Shown here: positions 8,414 to 17,575 of the stretch, piece after piece | Layout of the letters: the number at the start of each line of letters is the position of its first letter | Numbering within the stretch: position 1 is the first letter of the stretch | Source: Streptomyces kanamyceticus | Lineage (GTDB): Bacteria; Actinomycetota; Actinomycetes; Streptomycetales; Streptomycetaceae | Assembly: GCF_008704495.1 (NCBI RefSeq) | Contig: NZ_CP023699.1 | Span: 124,001 to 188,000, forward strand | Length of the DNA stretch: 64,000 nucleotides | Direction: 5' to 3' | Made by a program: the position numbers and the translations under genes | The notes under the pieces: generated by a model | Told to the model about the DNA's origin: nothing | The model's database searches: none | The model's input: only the letters and a program-made list of their open reading frames with translations

Positions 8414-9445
8414 GTGACCGCCCAACAGGAAGCATTCACTACCGGAATTCGCGGCACCGGTTCATTCCTCCCGGTCGACAAAGTGTCCAATGGACTCGTC
8501 GCCGAACGGGCCGGCGTGACCGCGGAGTGGATAGTCCGCAAGACCGGCATACGGGAACGCCGGTACGCCGCCGACCACGAGGCGACGTCCGACCTGGCCG
8601 TCGCCGCGGCCCGGGCCGCCCTCGCCGACGCCGACGTCACCGCCGGCCAACTCGGCTGGATCGTGGTGGCGACATCGACGCCCGACCACCCTCAGCCCGC
8701 CACCGCGAGCCTGGTGCAGCACCGCATCGGCGCCGTCGGAGCGGCCGCGTTCGACATCAACGCCGTGTGCAGCGGATTCGTCTTCGCGCTGGTCACCGTG
8801 GCCCGCCTGCTCGCAGCCGATCCGGCGGGGGCCCCGCGGTTCGGGCTCGTGGTGGGCGCGGACGTGTACTCGCGCATCATCGACCCGTCCGATCGGCGCA
8901 CAGCCGTACTGTTCGGTGACGGCGCGGGAGCGGTGGTGCTCGGCCCGGTGCGTGCGGGGCACGGCATCATCGGGTCGGACCTCGCCACCTTCGGGCGCCA
9001 TCACGACATGATCAAGGTCCCGGCCGGCGGCAGCCGCCTGCCCGCATCCGAGAAGACCCTCGCGTCGGGTGACCACTTCTTCCAGATGCAGGGGCGCGCC
9101 GTACGGGAGTTCGTCACGGACGAACTCCCCGCCGCCATAGACCGGTTGCTCCTCACGTGCGGCACGGACCCCGCCGCCGTGGACCACTTCGTACCGCATC
9201 AGGCCAACGGAGCCATGCTGGCCGACGTGCTCCCCCGCCTCGGCCTGCCCCGCGCACGGGCCCATCTGACGGTGGCCGAACACGCCAACACGGGTGCGGC
9301 CTCCGTGCCGCTGGCCCTGGACACGGCGCGGCGCGAAGGATCGTTCGGCGACGGCGACACGCTCCTGCTCGCCGCCTTCGGCGGCGGCATGTCCATCGGA
9401 GCCACCCTGATCCGCTGGGACGCGACCGCGTCAGCCACCCCCTAG
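8414..9445 (+). CDS. 3-oxoacyl-ACP synthase III (FabH-like, KAS III)
   Basis: A 343-residue thiolase-fold condensing enzyme with a complete Cys-His-Asn triad: Cys119 in AFDINAVCSGFVFAL, His262 in HFVPHQANGAML, and Asn292 in AEHANTGAASVPLAL. The glycine-rich FGDGAGAVVLG is also present. KAS III enzymes condense an acyl-CoA with malonyl-ACP, or act as acyltransferases in secondary metabolism. GTG 8414 has AGGAGA 7 bases upstream. It sits at the apparent outer edge of the polyketide region, divergent from the LAL activator. With the 3-hydroxyacyl-CoA dehydrogenase it could supply an unusual starter or extender unit; no crotonyl-CoA reductase/carboxylase is visible in the window. A housekeeping fabH would normally lie with fabD and acpP, so this is a dedicated copy. 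Confidence 0.9.
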   Translation: MTAQQEAFTTGIRGTGSFLPVDKVSNGLVAERAGVTAEWIVRKTGIRERRYAADHEATSDLAVAAARAALADADVTAGQLGWIVVATSTPDHPQPATASLVQHRIGAVGAAAFDINAVCSGFVFALVTVARLLAADPAGAPRFGLVVGADVYSRIIDPSDRRTAVLFGDGAGAVVLGPVRAGHGIIGSDLATFGRHHDMIKVPAGGSRLPASEKTLASGDHFFQMQGRAVREFVTDELPAAIDRLLLTCGTDPAAVDHFVPHQANGAMLADVLPRLGLPRARAHLTVAEHANTGAASVPLALDTARREGSFGDGDTLLLAAFGGGMSIGATLIRWDATASATP

Positions 9446-9490
9446 GAAGCACACCGCACGGGGAGAGGGTGGGACGAGGCACGCCCTACG

Positions 9491-10303
9491 TCATTTGCGC
9501 AGCCAGTGCCCCGCACCGGTCAGCCAGTCGCCGAACAGGTCCTGGTCGCCCAGGACTTCGATCCCGTCGGCCGCGACCGGCGAACGGCGCTGGTAGAGCA
9601 GGAGCAGCAGGTCCGTGAGCGGACCGCGTACGGCGGTGGTCGCCTTGCCGTGGGCGTGGCGCCAGGCGAACGGCTCGCCGGTGAGGTCGATCAGCCACTC
9701 CCCCGTGTCCTCGGGAGCATCGGTGGCGTGGAAGTGGAGTCCGCGGTCGGGCCCGATCAGCGCGCGCCGCACCTCCGCCGACTCGTACGCCTGCGGCAGG
9801 GTGCTGAACTCGATCCACTCGTCAAGGCCGTCGACGGCGACCTCCGCGTCCAGCGTGTATTTCGCGCCGACGGCGGCGGTCGCGTCGAAGCGGTGCACGA
9901 CGGTCTCGAACGTCATCCGGCGCGCCCAGAACTCCGGCGTCCCGCCCGGCGCCACGGTCCAGACAGGGACGTCCGGGTCCGTGGCGCGCAGCGTGTCCGC
10001 GAAGAGCTCGGCCCCTTCCGTCAGCCAGTGCGACAGCGTGGCGAGGTCGTCGCCCTCGTCGGGCGTCACATCGTTGACCTGGTCGTCGGAGACGGGCCCG
10101 GTGGCCCGGGTCCGCACGATCGTCTCGGCCCAGCGGTGCGCGCCGCCGACGTGGCGCAGCAGATGGGCGAGGGTCCAGCCGGGGCACCCCGGCACGGGAG
10201 CGGCACGGTCGGCACCGGCCACCGCCGAGGTCAGCAGGGCGGTCTGGTCGAGGATGCGGGCGGCGTAGCGGTCGTGGACCGCACTCGGGGTCGGACGCGT
10301 CAT
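9491..10303 (-). CDS. Maleylpyruvate isomerase family mycothiol-dependent enzyme (DinB/MDMPI fold)
   Basis: A 270-residue protein of the actinobacterial TIGR03083 type. The N-terminal four-helix metal-binding domain has the expected His positions in PGCPGWTLAHLLRHVGGAHRW and MTFETVVHRFDA. The C-terminal MDMPI domain is TGEWLIDLTGEPFAWRHAH...GPLTDLLLLLYQRR. Such proteins use mycothiol as a thiol cofactor; most have no defined substrate. ATG 10303 (MTRPTPSAVHDRY) fits the family start, while upstream starts add unrelated residues. It is convergent with the KAS III gene and lies downstream of the ABC exporter on the same strand (137-bp gap). Membership in the polyketide cluster is doubtful. Confidence 0.85.
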   Translation of the reverse strand: MTRPTPSAVHDRYAARILDQTALLTSAVAGADRAAPVPGCPGWTLAHLLRHVGGAHRWAETIVRTRATGPVSDDQVNDVTPDEGDDLATLSHWLTEGAELFADTLRATDPDVPVWTVAPGGTPEFWARRMTFETVVHRFDATAAVGAKYTLDAEVAVDGLDEWIEFSTLPQAYESAEVRRALIGPDRGLHFHATDAPEDTGEWLIDLTGEPFAWRHAHGKATTAVRGPLTDLLLLLYQRRSPVAADGIEVLGDQDLFGDWLTGAGHWLRK

Positions 10304-10440
10304 GGCGTCACGATAGACCACCGATTGCAGGCTACTGGGCACGAACCAGGGGCTGTTGAGGACCGCGGAGAAGGTGCGGTACGCGGAGTGGCCCGGGGTC
10401 CCACTCGGCTCCTGACCCGCACCGGGGCCCATGGACCGGC

Positions 10441-12273
10441 TCACGTCGCCGACACCCCCGCCGATGTCGCGAGGAACTGTGTCGCCGCCAGCTCCCCGTA
10501 CAGCGGGTCCCCCGCCACCAGTTCGGCGTGCGTGCCGGTCGCGCGGACGCCGCCCGCGTCCATCACCACGATCCGGTCGGCCAGCGTCACCGTCGAAAGC
10601 CGGTGCGCCACCACGAGGACCGTCACCTCACGGGCGACCTCGGCCACCACGTCACGTAGGGCCAGTTCGTTGACCGCGTCGAGCTGCGAGGTCGCCTCGT
10701 CGAGCAGGAGCAGCCGCGGCTTCCTCAGCAGCGCCCTGGCGATCGCCACCCGCTGCCGCTCGCCACCGGACAGCTTGGAGCCCCGGTGTCCGACGACCGT
10801 GTCCAGGCCCTCGGGCAGCCGCCGTACCACGGCGTCGAGACGGGCGCGTACGAGAACGTCGTCGATGTCGTCATCGGTGGCACCCGGCGCCCCGAAGAGC
10901 AGGTTCTCGCGCAGCGTGCCCGCGAGGACGGGCGCGTCCTGCTCGACGTACCCGATGGCGGACCGGAGTTCGGCGAGCGGCCACTCCTGGACGTCCTTGC
11001 CGTCGACCAGGACGCGGCCGCCCGACGCGTCGTAGAACCGCTCGATCAGCCCGAACACGGTGGTCTTGCCCGCACCGGAGGGGCCGACGAACGCGGTCAT
11101 GCCGGGCCCCGGCACGTCGAAGCTCACGCCGTGATGGACGTACGGAAGGTCCTCGCGGTAGCGGAATCGCACGTCCTCGAAGGCGACGGAAGCGGCGGAG
11201 GGCCGGGCGGCGCCCGGTTCAGTCGACTCCCTCGCGTCGGGGCCGTCCACCTCCTCCGTCTCCAGCCGCTCCGCCTGCACGATCCGGGCGACGGCCGCCG
11301 AGCCCACCTGGTACTGCGACGCCGCCTCGACCAGGCGCGAGACCGGGTCGATCAGGTAGAAGAGGTAGAGCAGGAAGGCCACCAGCGTCGCGATGGAGAT
11401 GGCGCCGGACGCGACCCGCGCGCCGCCGATGCCGAGCACCGCGAGGAACGACACCTGTACGGAGAGTCCGACCGAGCTCCACGCCACCGACTGCCACTTG
11501 GCCGACCGCACGCCGTGCCGCCACGCCTCCTGGGCGGCCTGCCGCACGGCGGCCGCCTCGCGCCGTTCGGCACCGGACGCCTTGAGGGTGCGGAAGGCGC
11601 CGAACGCCCTCTCCAACGCGGTCGAGATCGTGCCGACCGCCTCCTGGGCGCGCTGTGTCGCCTGCGCGATCTTCGGCATGACCAGGGCCGTCGCGCCGCC
11701 GATGAGCACGATCACGCCCAGCGTGACGCCGAGCAGGACCGGGTCCATCAGCGCCATCATCACGACCGTCGCCATGAAGGTGAACCCGCCGGTGGCCGCG
11801 GACACCACGGACTGGGTGGTCACCGCGCGCAGCAGCGTCGTGTCCGAGGTGACCCGGGACATCAGGTCGCCCGGCTGGGTGCGCTCCACCTCCGAGAGGC
11901 GCAGCCGCAGCAGCCGCCCGATGAGGGTGCGCCGGGCCGCGAGCACCACGGACTCGGCAGTGCGTTCCAGGACGTAGGCGCCGACGGATTCGATCGCGGT
12001 GCCGAGCAGTACGAGCCCGGTGAGGAGCAGCAGGATGCCGGTGATCGATTCGTCGGTGCCGAGCCGTTCCACGAGCGATTTGGCCGCCAGCGGCTGGGCG
12101 AGCCCCGACGCCGCGCCGATCAGCGTGAAGAGAGCGCCCAGGGCCACGGCCCCGCGGTGCGGCCGGAAGTGGCGGTACAGGGCGCGCCAGGTCTCCCTCG
12201 CGGGCAGGCGTTCGGGCGTCTCGGGGGCAGGGGCGGTGGCGGCTCTCGCGGAGTCCGGGGCTGCGTCGGTCAC
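10441..12273 (-). CDS. ABC exporter, fused transmembrane and ATP-binding domains
   Basis: A 610-residue half-transporter that should act as a homodimer. The N-terminal six-helix ABC exporter domain covers about residues 35-320. The nucleotide-binding domain has Walker [15 protein letters not shown], signature [17 protein letters not shown], Walker [14 protein letters not shown] and the switch His in [10 protein letters not shown]. The family (MsbA/LmrA-like) exports lipids, peptides or drugs. The GTG start at 12273 is divergent from the STAND ATPase at 12524. Its position just outside the PKS region makes product export or self-resistance possible, but nothing specific shows it. Confidence 0.93.
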   Translation of the reverse strand: MTDAAPDSARAATAPAPETPERLPARETWRALYRHFRPHRGAVALGALFTLIGAASGLAQPLAAKSLVERLGTDESITGILLLLTGLVLLGTAIESVGAYVLERTAESVVLAARRTLIGRLLRLRLSEVERTQPGDLMSRVTSDTTLLRAVTTQSVVSAATGGFTFMATVVMMALMDPVLLGVTLGVIVLIGGATALVMPKIAQATQRAQEAVGTISTALERAFGAFRTLKASGAERREAAAVRQAAQEAWRHGVRSAKWQSVAWSSVGLSVQVSFLAVLGIGGARVASGAISIATLVAFLLYLFYLIDPVSRLVEAASQYQVGSAAVARIVQAERLETEEVDGPDARESTEPGAARPSAASVAFEDVRFRYREDLPYVHHGVSFDVPGPGMTAFVGPSGAGKTTVFGLIERFYDASGGRVLVDGKDVQEWPLAELRSAIGYVEQDAPVLAGTLRENLLFGAPGATDDDIDDVLVRARLDAVVRRLPEGLDTVVGHRGSKLSGGERQRVAIARALLRKPRLLLLDEATSQLDAVNELALRDVVAEVAREVTVLVVAHRLSTVTLADRIVVMDAGGVRATGTHAELVAGDPLYGELAATQFLATSAGVSAT

Positions 12274-12523
12274 GTCTGGCAGGACGCGCTGGGCGGTGAT
12301 CCACCTGACTGGCGCGGCACGCGTCTCCCGCCGGGGTGCTCGTACAGGGTTACGACGGTTAGCTGCCCCGCATGATTCGCCCGGCGCTTCACTACCCCTG
12401 ATGTCGACGGAGAGTTAGACGATCTGTCGAAACGGGTGCAGTGACGATTCTGCACGGCGACCGTGGCACGGGGCGGGCAGCGAGGCTCGCGGCGGTGAAG
12501 GACGCGAGTGGGAGTGGAGCGGC

Positions 12524-15500
12524 GTGCGAGTACGGGGTGACGGGACGGGCGATGCCCGGCGGGGGCGCTCGGGGCCGAGGAGGGGCGATCCGGTGGAGCG
12601 CCCCCTGACCGGGCGGTCCCTGGCCGAGCGGATCTTGGTCGGACGAACCGAGGAACTAGGAACCCTGCGCAGGCTTCTCGCGCAGCGCCGCCTGGTCACG
12701 GTGGTGGGTGGCGCGGGAGTCGGCAAGAGCCTCCTCGCCGCGCACGCGGCCGCCGCGGTCGGCGGCTCGCTCCCGGACGGCGTGGTGCGGGTGCGCTGGT
12801 GGGACGGCGGGCCCGCGCGGCGCAGGACGGTCGCGCAAACGGTGGCCGAGGCGCTGGACGCGGCGGCCGAGGGCACCGGCGCCGCGGTCGGCGTCACGGA
12901 CCTGGTGGCACGGTTGCGGTCGCGTCGGATGCTGGTGGTGCTCGACGACTTCGACCCGGTGCGCGCCGACTGCGTCCACCTGGTGCACGCGCTCCTCGAA
13001 GGCGCTCCGGGCGTACGGATCCTCGCGGCGGGCCGCCATCCACTCGGCCTCGGCGACGAGGCGGTCCTACGCCTTGGCCCACTCGCCGTCACACCGTCCG
13101 GGTCCGACGACGCGGAGCTGGCCCCCGCGGTCGCGCTGTTCCTGGACCGGGTACGGGCCGCGTCGGCGGGTCGGCGGGCGGCTTCCACCGGGGCGGCGGA
13201 GGTGCCGGGTGACGGCGACGCGGGAGTGTTGCGACTGCGCGGCGCGGTGGCGCGCGCCCGACGGGGGCGGGCGGCGTGGGCCATCCCCGGCAAACGGGGG
13301 CGGAAGGGGCCTGCGGCGGGGGCGCGGGGAGGCGATCAGACGGACGGCTCCTCGGGGGCGCCGGTGGAGCACGGCGCCGAATCGCCGATGCGCGGGGGCG
13401 AACAGCACGCCCCGGAACTGCCGGAGCACGGGGCCGGGCAAACGCCGACGGACGGGACCTCGGAGAGGCTGGTGGAGCAAAGCACCGGATCGCCGATGCG
13501 CGACGGCGAACAGCACGCCCCCGAACTGCCGGAGCACGGGACCGGGCAAACGTCGGCGGACGGGACCTCGGACCCGCCAGCCCACGGCACCGAACCGCCG
13601 ACGCCCGGCGGCCAACGGGACGCACCGGGGGCGCGGGGACGCGAGGCCGGACAAACACCGACGCACGGCTCCTCGGACGCACCGCTGGAACACGACACCG
13701 AATCACTGATGCGCGACGGCGAACAGCACGCCCCCGAACTGCCGAGGCACAGGACCGGGCAAACACCGACGCACGGGACCTCGGACCCGCCAGCCCACGG
13801 CACCGAACCGCCGACGCCCGGCGGCCAACGGGACGCACCGGGGGCGCGGGGACGCGAGGCCGGACAAACACCGACGCACGGCTCCTCGGACGCACCGCTG
13901 GAACACGACACCGAATCACTGATGCGCGACGGCGAACAGCACGCCCCCGAACTGCCGAGGCACAGGACCGGGCAAACACCGACGCACGGGACCTCGGACC
14001 CGCCAGCCCACGGCACCGAACCGCCGACGCCCGGCGGCCAACGGGACGCACCGGGGGCGCGGGGACGCGAGGCCGGACAAACACCGACGCACGGCTCCTC
14101 GGACGCACCGCCGGAACACGACACCGAATCGCCGATGCGCCACGGCGAGCGGCTGCCCGTCGCGGGCGGCGCGGATGCACGACTACAGGCGCCCCGCCCC
14201 TCGGCACCGCCGCTCACCGACGCCGACGAGTCTCCGCGCCGCGATGCGGAGCCTGTCGTACGACCGGACGCGGCGTCTGCCCTGCACGGTGGCCCGGAGC
14301 CTGCCCGCGCCGACGCGGCACCCGTCGTACCCGCGAACACGAAATCCGCCCCGGGCGCGGACGCGGCCCCTCCCATCCACGGAGCCACGGACGCGGAGCT
14401 CCCTGCCCGCCATCACACGGCGCCGCTGGCCGGAGACCATCGCGCTCTGCCCGACAGCGGCGAGCCCTCCGACGACGAGCTCCGTATCGCCCTCCACATC
14501 TGCCGCCGCCTCGAAGGCGTCCCCTTGGCCATCGAGTTGGCGGCCGCGCAGGTCGCCGAGTACTCGATGGTGCAGCTCGTGCGGATGCTGGACGCCGGGC
14601 AGGGGTGGCTCGGCGTGCCGGACGCGGCGCTGCGCAGGCACCGGTCGCTGCGGGCCGCCGTGGGTGCGGGATACGCCCTCTGCGAGCCGACGGAGCGCAC
14701 CACTTGGGCGCGGCTCAGCGTCTTCGCAGGGGACTTCGACGAGGACGCCGCCGTGTTCGTGTGCTCGGGCGGCGGCCTCGGCGCCGAGGAGGTGCCGGTC
14801 TGTCTGGCCCGCCTCGTGCTCGCCTCCGTCCTGACGCCCGTCCGCGACCCGGGCGGCGTGCTGCCCCCGCGCTACCGCATGACGGAGGCGGCCCGCGGCT
14901 TCGGCGCCGAACGGCTCCAGTCGGCGGGCGAGACGGCCGCCGCCGTCAGCCGCCACCTGTACTGGTACGCGAACATCGCTTCGAGCGCCCACCACTTGTG
15001 GAGCACGGGCCTGCACGAACGGGCCACGGCGCTCGTCCGCGAGGAAGAGGACAATCTGCACGCCTCGCTCGCCAGGCAGCCCCACCGTGCCGACGAAGCG
15101 GCCGCGGCGCTCGCCGTGGCCGTGGACCTGTGGTTCTGGTGGGCCGTCTGCGGCCGGGCCGCCGAGGGGCGCGAGCACCTGCGGCGGCTGCTGCCGGTGG
15201 GCCGCGCCGACACCCGCCTGTGCGGTCAGGCGCTGTGGCTCGCGGGCTGGCTCGCCGTGTGCGTCGACGCGCCCGACGCCGCCGAACTCCTCGGCCAGGC
15301 CTGGCGCGTGGGCGTACTCGCGGGGGACGACGCCACGATCGGGCGGGTCTCACACGTACTCGGCGCGCTCGCCCTGGAGGAGGGCAGGACGGAGCGGGCC
15401 ATCGCCCACTTGCGGGAGGCCGCCGACATCATTCCCGTGCACGCGGAGCACGGCCCGCCCGCCGCCGTCAGCTGGGCGCTCCTCGCCGTGGCACAAGCGA

Positions 15501-15871
15501 GGGTCAGCCCCGCAGCCGCCCGGCGCAGCATCCGTCGCGCGTCGGCGGGCCCGCAGCCCCGGCACGACTTATGGACGCGGTCCATGACGCAGTACGCGCA
15601 GGCGCTCGTCGACCATCTGCGCGGGCGCCGCAGCCGCGCCTGGCGCAGGGCGCACAAGGCGCTCGCCGGGGCGAACGGGGTGGCGGGCGCCGCCAAGGCC
15701 GCCAGGACCACCGCGACGGGCGAGGCGGACGGCACGACGGCGACCGGTAACGGCCTCCCGGCCGTCGTCACGGTGGCCGGGCCGCCCGGTGCCGCTCTCA
15801 TCCATCAGCTGATCGCGGACATCGAGGAGGGGCCGTCGCCATCCGCCCGACACCCGGACCTGCACCCATGA
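12524..15871 (+). CDS. AfsR-like STAND ATPase with a large repeat insertion
   Basis: A 1115-residue protein related to the NB-ARC/TPR half of AfsR-type regulators, but without a visible DNA-binding domain. Residues 36-210 hold Walker A TVVGGAGVGKSLL (59-71) and Walker B RMLVVLDDFD. The expected continuation, ICRRLEGVPLAIELAAAQ, appears only after residue 650. The intervening ~430 residues are hydrophilic and repeat-rich (see 13343-14140). The C-terminal part (about 650-1090) has winged-helix and TPR-like segments, including LSVFAGDFDEDAA and EEDNLHASLARQP. Such ATPases are signal-responsive scaffolds or regulators. The GTG start 12524 has GGAG upstream; shorter GTG starts are possible. Divergent from the ABC exporter. 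Function is not known. Confidence 0.8.
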   Translation: MRVRGDGTGDARRGRSGPRRGDPVERPLTGRSLAERILVGRTEELGTLRRLLAQRRLVTVVGGAGVGKSLLAAHAAAAVGGSLPDGVVRVRWWDGGPARRRTVAQTVAEALDAAAEGTGAAVGVTDLVARLRSRRMLVVLDDFDPVRADCVHLVHALLEGAPGVRILAAGRHPLGLGDEAVLRLGPLAVTPSGSDDAELAPAVALFLDRVRAASAGRRAASTGAAEVPGDGDAGVLRLRGAVARARRGRAAWAIPGKRGRKGPAAGARGGDQTDGSSGAPVEHGAESPMRGGEQHAPELPEHGAGQTPTDGTSERLVEQSTGSPMRDGEQHAPELPEHGTGQTSADGTSDPPAHGTEPPTPGGQRDAPGARGREAGQTPTHGSSDAPLEHDTESLMRDGEQHAPELPRHRTGQTPTHGTSDPPAHGTEPPTPGGQRDAPGARGREAGQTPTHGSSDAPLEHDTESLMRDGEQHAPELPRHRTGQTPTHGTSDPPAHGTEPPTPGGQRDAPGARGREAGQTPTHGSSDAPPEHDTESPMRHGERLPVAGGADARLQAPRPSAPPLTDADESPRRDAEPVVRPDAASALHGGPEPARADAAPVVPANTKSAPGADAAPPIHGATDAELPARHHTAPLAGDHRALPDSGEPSDDELRIALHICRRLEGVPLAIELAAAQVAEYSMVQLVRMLDAGQGWLGVPDAALRRHRSLRAAVGAGYALCEPTERTTWARLSVFAGDFDEDAAVFVCSGGGLGAEEVPVCLARLVLASVLTPVRDPGGVLPPRYRMTEAARGFGAERLQSAGETAAAVSRHLYWYANIASSAHHLWSTGLHERATALVREEEDNLHASLARQPHRADEAAAALAVAVDLWFWWAVCGRAAEGREHLRRLLPVGRADTRLCGQALWLAGWLAVCVDAPDAAELLGQAWRVGVLAGDDATIGRVSHVLGALALEEGRTERAIAHLREAADIIPVHAEHGPPAAVSWALLAVAQARVSPAAARRSIRRASAGPQPRHDLWTRSMTQYAQALVDHLRGRRSRAWRRAHKALAGANGVAGAAKAARTTATGEADGTTATGNGLPAVVTVAGPPGAALIHQLIADIEEGPSPSARHPDLHP
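13343..14140 (+). repeat. Coding tandem repeats: alternating 36- and 35-residue units (213-bp higher-order period)
   Basis: Two related unit types alternate in frame within the STAND ATPase. Type A (108 bp) contains MRDGEQHAPELP and ends GQTPT; type B (105 bp) contains PPAHGTEPPTPGGQRDAPGA and ends AGQTPT. The order by position is A 13343, A 13451, B 13559, A 13664, B 13772, A 13877, B 13985, then a partial A from 14090. The 213-bp A+B unit recurs almost unchanged (GACCTCGGAC at 13564, 13777 and 13990), which suggests recent expansion by unequal recombination. The codons keep GC3 bias, so the array is translated sequence and not an intergenic repeat. Confidence 0.92.
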
Positions 15872-16015
15872 CCGCTCCCGCGCCAACCCATCCTGCCTGC
15901 TCAACTGCCACTGGCCGCGCAGGGCGTGGGCCTCGCGGTCTTCGCCCTGCTGATAGTCGGCGGCACCTGGCTGATCACCCGGCGGCGTCAGCCGGAGGAC
16001 CACGGCGTCGGGTGA
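15868..16015 (+). pseudogene. Remnant or frameshifted small membrane protein
   Basis: An ATG overlapping the STAND ATPase stop (ATGA) opens MTAPAPTHP. After a frame change the sequence reads PLAAQGVGLAVFALLIVGG followed by TWLITRRRQPEDHGVG and a stop at 16013-16015. That is a convincing single transmembrane helix with a positive cytoplasmic end. The two parts are not in one frame: one base too many, or two too few. It may be a coupled ~50-residue membrane partner of the ATPase that is broken or mis-sequenced. Confidence is low because the ORF is so short. Confidence 0.35.
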
Positions 16016-16037
16016 CACGCCGCCCGGCGAACCGCGC

Positions 16038-17387
16038 TCACCTCGCTCCCTGCGCTCCCCGCCCCTCCAGGACCGTCTGCCAGTCGGGCACCGCCGCTGT
16101 CGCCGACTCCGTGCGGGACGGTGTCGCCCGGCGTCCGCCACGGCTGAAGAAGTCCGCGAGGGGCAGTGTCGCCGCGCCCACCGTGACCGCGTCCGGGCCG
16201 AGTTGGCCGAGGTCGATGGTGACGCGGGCGGCGGGGTGGCGCAGGGCGTACGCGTCGGCGTACTCCCGTACGGCGGGCAGCAGACGCGGGCCGAGCTGGA
16301 GGCCCGCCCAGCCGCCGACCAGGACGCGTTCGGGACCGAAGAGGTTGACGAGGTCGGAGATGCCCGCGCCCAGGTACTCGGCGGTCTCGTCGAGCACGGC
16401 CAGCGCGACGGGGTCGGGCGTACTCCCGTCCCGCGGATGCGCGGCGGCGAGCAGGGCGCTCACGCCTGTCTCCTCGTCGGCGCCCGGGGGCAGTTGACCA
16501 CCGGCTTCCTGCCATCGCTCCAGCAGGGCCTCGGCCCCCGCGTACGCCTCCAGGCAGCCACGGGCTCCGCAGCGGCACCTGCGGCCACGGACGCTCACGG
16601 TGAGGTGGCCCCACTCCGCAGGGCCACCGCGCGCACCGCCGTGGATGACGCCGTCGGCCACGACGCACGCACCCACGCCCGAGCCGAACAGGACGATCGC
16701 CGCGTCCCGCGCGCCGCGCCCGCCGCCGAACCACATCTCCGCCTGACCGAGCGCCCGTGCGCCGTTGTCGACGAAGTAGGCCGTGTCCGGGGGGAGTTCG
16801 ACGGCCTCGCGCAGCATCGCCTCCAGCGGGACGGCGTCCCAGCCGATGGTCTGACCGTGCACCACCGTGGCGCCCGACGCGTCCCGGTCGACGATCCCCG
16901 GCACGCCCACGCCCACGCCGATCAGCTCGCCGCCACCGGCCGAGCCGCTGCCCGGCGCCCCGCCATCCGGTGAGCCGCCGCCCACCTCCGCGATCCCGTC
17001 CCGAATGTGACGCACGATCAGTTCCACATCGTGGCCCGAGTCCGTCAACGGCCGCTCGGTACGGGCCAGTTCGGTGAGCGCCAGGTCGAACGCCTCCACG
17101 CGCACCCGCGTCTCCCCCACGTCGACGCCGATGAGGCGGCCGCGGGACGGGGCGACGCGCAGGAGCGTGCGCGGGCGGCCGCCGTCGGACTCGACGACGC
17201 CCGCCTCCTCCAGGAGGCCGTCCGCGGCGAGTTCGGCGACGACGTTGCTCACGGATCCCGAACTGAGTCCGGTCGCGGGGCCGAGCGCCTGACGGCTCAT
17301 CGGCCCGCCGAAGTACAGCCGCCGCAGCACCGTGGCGCGATTGCCCACCCGCAGGTCGCGCACCGTCCGACTGCCCCGTTCAACCAT
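16038..17387 (-). CDS. ROK-family transcriptional repressor
   Basis: A 449-residue ROK protein. The N-terminal winged helix has FGGPMSRQALGPATGLSSGS and VSNVVAELAADGLL. The sugar-kinase-like ROK domain has the phosphate loop LIGVDVGETRVRVE, GVPGIVDRDASG, and the zinc motif with CRCGARGCLEAYAG. It is divergently transcribed from a sugar ABC transporter and GH1 glucosidase operon starting at 17576. The usual logic of such loci is repression by the ROK protein, relieved when the imported sugar or its phosphate binds the kinase-like domain. A candidate operator lies at 17458-17480. Confidence 0.92.
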   Translation of the reverse strand: MVERGSRTVRDLRVGNRATVLRRLYFGGPMSRQALGPATGLSSGSVSNVVAELAADGLLEEAGVVESDGGRPRTLLRVAPSRGRLIGVDVGETRVRVEAFDLALTELARTERPLTDSGHDVELIVRHIRDGIAEVGGGSPDGGAPGSGSAGGGELIGVGVGVPGIVDRDASGATVVHGQTIGWDAVPLEAMLREAVELPPDTAYFVDNGARALGQAEMWFGGGRGARDAAIVLFGSGVGACVVADGVIHGGARGGPAEWGHLTVSVRGRRCRCGARGCLEAYAGAEALLERWQEAGGQLPPGADEETGVSALLAAAHPRDGSTPDPVALAVLDETAEYLGAGISDLVNLFGPERVLVGGWAGLQLGPRLLPAVREYADAYALRHPAARVTIDLGQLGPDAVTVGAATLPLADFFSRGGRRATPSRTESATAAVPDWQTVLEGRGAQGAR

Positions 17388-17457
17388 GTGAACTCCCCTC
17401 CGGTCCGCAACATACCCGTGCGCGACCCCTTGACGCGACTATCCCTCAGGTTTTAAC

Positions 17458-17480
17458 TCACGTCCTAAATTAAGTCGTGA
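17458..17480. promoter_or_regulatory. Candidate ROK operator in the divergent promoter region
   Basis: An imperfect dyad TCACG-N13-CGTGA with an AT-rich centre (CTAAATTAAG) lies in the 188-bp gap between the ROK gene and the binding-protein gene. AT-rich inverted repeats with such cores are typical of ROK repressor sites. The assignment is by position and symmetry only. Confidence 0.5.
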
Positions 17481-17575
17481 ATTCGTTCAGGCGCTGAACT
17501 CGGCGCGCCCATAAGTCCGTTGATCACCCGTGTCGATCATCAAGAGTCGAACACCACGAAAGGTACGGATCCGTC

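Noticed and set aside
8157..8435. Minus-strand ORFs in the LAL/KAS III gap
   Set aside because: There is no conserved motif, poor codon bias, and overlap with the likely promoter region.
9446..9490. Terminator between KAS III and the MDMPI gene
   Set aside because: No convincing stem could be drawn in the 45-bp convergent gap.
13343..14140. CRISPR-like array
   Set aside because: The units are 105-108 bp, in frame, without distinct spacers, and encode protein.
13276..14388. Very long ORFs in other frames and on the minus strand across the repeat region
   Set aside because: Their proteins are Arg/Pro/Ala-rich shadow translations of the repeat. The plus frame of the STAND ATPase has the recognisable ATPase motifs on both sides and normal GC3 bias.
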